From: Romboutsia sp. CE17
Lineage (GTDB): Bacteria; Bacillota; Clostridia; Peptostreptococcales; Peptostreptococcaceae
NCBI RefSeq assembly: GCF_012317385.1
Contig: NZ_CP051144.1
Location: forward strand, 1,674,001 to 1,738,000
DNA length: 64,000 nt
Direction of reading: 5' to 3'
This document shows, one piece after another, positions 62,963-64,000 of this stretch. Under the pieces are notes generated by a model. The model did not search any database. It was not told the origin of the DNA and saw only the letters and a program-made list of their open reading frames with translations. Numbering within the stretch: position 1 is the stretch's first letter; each line of letters opens with the position of its first letter. Position numbers and translations under genes: made by a program.

Positions 62963-64000
62963 TTATAATTCAATTATCTTCGTAGCTATTTTCTCGCCAA
63001 AAGAAAAATCATGTTCTACAAATAACATTGTAGGTTTTTTACTAAGAATAAGATCTTCTATTTGCATACGAGAAATTACATCTATAAAATTAAGTGGTTC
63101 GTCCCAAATATATAAATCAGCTTCTTCACATAAACTTTTAGCTATAAGTAACTTTTTCTTTTGTCCTTCACTCCATTTACTTATTTCTTTTTCAAATTGA
63201 ATTTTTTCTAATCCTAGTTTAAGTAAATTACTTTTTACATATATATTATTTAGATTCTCATTTTTTATATAATCATCTAAGCTACCTTTTAAATAAGACG
63301 TTTCTTGAGAAATATACGATACTTTATTAACTTTTTTAATATATCCACTATAATTAATCTCTTCACCTATAATTAACTTTATTATGCTAGACTTACCGCT
63401 TCCATTTTTACCACGAACCCAAACTCTTTCACCTTTTTTAATATCAAAACTTACCTTATCAAATATTTTTTTATTTCCATACTTAATTTGTAAATTATGA
63501 ACTTCAAGTACATTTTCTTTTTTATATTCTCCATTAGACATCTCTTTATTTTCCTTTAAAGATATCTCTAACTTTTCTACTATATCCAAATTTTTAAGTA
63601 AATTTGATTTTTCTTCTATAGCTTTATTTTGACGAGCTTCTATACACTTTGCTCTTTTCATCATTTTAGCTGCTTTATGACCAATAAACCCTCTGTCACA
63701 TGGACCATTTCCTTTTTTAGTAGATTCTATTGCATGAGACCATGTTGATTTTTGCTTAGCAGTCTTTTCAAGCCTTTTAATATCCTTTTGAAGTTTTTCA
63801 TTTTTTCTTATTTCAAAATCATCTTCTCTATCCTTATTAAACTGCCATGTTGAAAAATTACCCTTTTGAACATCTATATTAGCTTTATTTATTGAAAGTA
63901 CATGGTCAATTATAGAATCTAAAAAAGTTCTATCATGAGATACTACTATAAAGCCTTTTTTACTAGATAGATATTTTGCCACAGTTTCTCTACCTTCTAC
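62963..64000 (-). CDS. ABC-F ribosomal protection protein, Lsa/CplR-like, 5' end beyond the window
   Basis: At least 345 residues of the C-terminal part; the frame stays open to the right edge. It begins VEGRETVAKYLSSKKG and has the end of ABC domain 1 (FIVVSHDRTFL), the linker segment QKSTWSHAIESTKKGNGPCDRGFIGHKAAKMMKRAK (typical of Lsa/CplR-type ABC-F), then ABC domain 2 with Walker A GKNGSGKSS, signature WSEGQKKKL and Walker B LYIWDEPLNFID. Such proteins confer resistance to lincosamides, streptogramin A and pleuromutilins by dislodging the drug from the ribosome; the linker sequence decides the spectrum. Phenotype is inferred. Confidence 0.85.
   Translation of the reverse strand, partial: VEGRETVAKYLSSKKGFIVVSHDRTFLDSIIDHVLSINKANIDVQKGNFSTWQFNKDREDDFEIRKNEKLQKDIKRLEKTAKQKSTWSHAIESTKKGNGPCDRGFIGHKAAKMMKRAKCIEARQNKAIEEKSNLLKNLDIVEKLEISLKENKEMSNGEYKKENVLEVHNLQIKYGNKKIFDKVSFDIKKGERVWVRGKNGSGKSSIIKLIIGEEINYSGYIKKVNKVSYISQETSYLKGSLDDYIKNENLNNIYVKSNLLKLGLEKIQFEKEISKWSEGQKKKLLIAKSLCEEADLYIWDEPLNFIDVISRMQIEDLILSKKPTMLFVEHDFSFGEKIATKIIEL

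Noticed and set aside
1-64000. CRISPR arrays, insertion sequences, prophage or conjugative genes
   Set aside because: No spaced direct repeats, transposase, integrase, capsid or mobilisation motifs were seen; the only repeats are short operators and hairpins.

Overview
The window is very AT-rich DNA with dense genes, strong GGAGG ribosome binding sites, frequent TTG/GTG starts, and spore-former genes (spoIVB, CotH kinase family, SPL-type radical SAM). Together with a T-box leader, an Lsa/CplR-like ABC-F protein, a clostridial-type cellulose synthase operon and a secreted sialidase, this points to an anaerobic Firmicute of class Clostridia, most likely Peptostreptococcaceae (Paeniclostridium/Paraclostridium/Clostridioides relatives). 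The genus is inference. It looks like chromosomal DNA. I see no insertion sequence, phage module, rRNA operon or CRISPR array.

Layout. 1-8.4 kb: an incomplete gene, a zinc-dependent phospholipase C-like protein, a PHP metallohydrolase, SpoIVB, a GNAT, a MerR regulator, a 54-residue Cys-rich protein, a Dph6-like ATPase with a YdcZ-type membrane protein, and a remnant of a MarR gene. 8.5-20.9 kb: nitroreductase, VanW protein, radical SAM YhcC-like protein, aldo/keto reductase, a second phospholipase C-like protein, a HAD phosphatase broken by a stop codon, cinA, tRNA-Cys, ddl with an adjacent MocR regulator (DdlR type), HIT protein, small ORFs and an SPL-type radical SAM protein. 21-26 kb: secreted sialic-acid mutarotase-like kelch protein, a soluble PAS histidine kinase and MgtC.

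26.1-36.2 kb is the most distinctive region. A six-gene minus-strand operon encodes a GPH-type transporter, a UroD-fold methyltransferase, a methyltetrahydrofolate-type methyltransferase, a corrinoid protein, a DUF2284 metal protein and a RACo-type corrinoid activator. Divergent from it are two overlapping PucR-type regulators. This is a complete corrinoid-dependent methyl-transfer module with an unknown substrate.

36.2-48.6 kb: large sialidase, an internally duplicated small protein, Bax-inhibitor-1 protein, a pirin/MarR pair with two copies of one palindromic operator, and a polar amino-acid ABC transporter behind a T-box leader whose antiterminator/terminator module is duplicated. Then come XdhC, a LysR regulator and a divergent CofE-like protein. 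48.9-55.2 kb: cellulose synthase operon (VTC, DUF4956, CotH, PilZ-containing synthase, GH5 endoglucanase) preceded by a structured leader. 55.7-64 kb: YhhN, a TIM-barrel isomerase-like protein, an M15 peptidase lipoprotein, Uup-like ABC-F, a BCCT betaine-type transporter next to a BusR-like (GntR + RCK_C) regulator with shared inverted repeats, and an incomplete Lsa-type ABC-F gene at the right edge.

All functional statements rest on motif recognition by eye; no database search was run.
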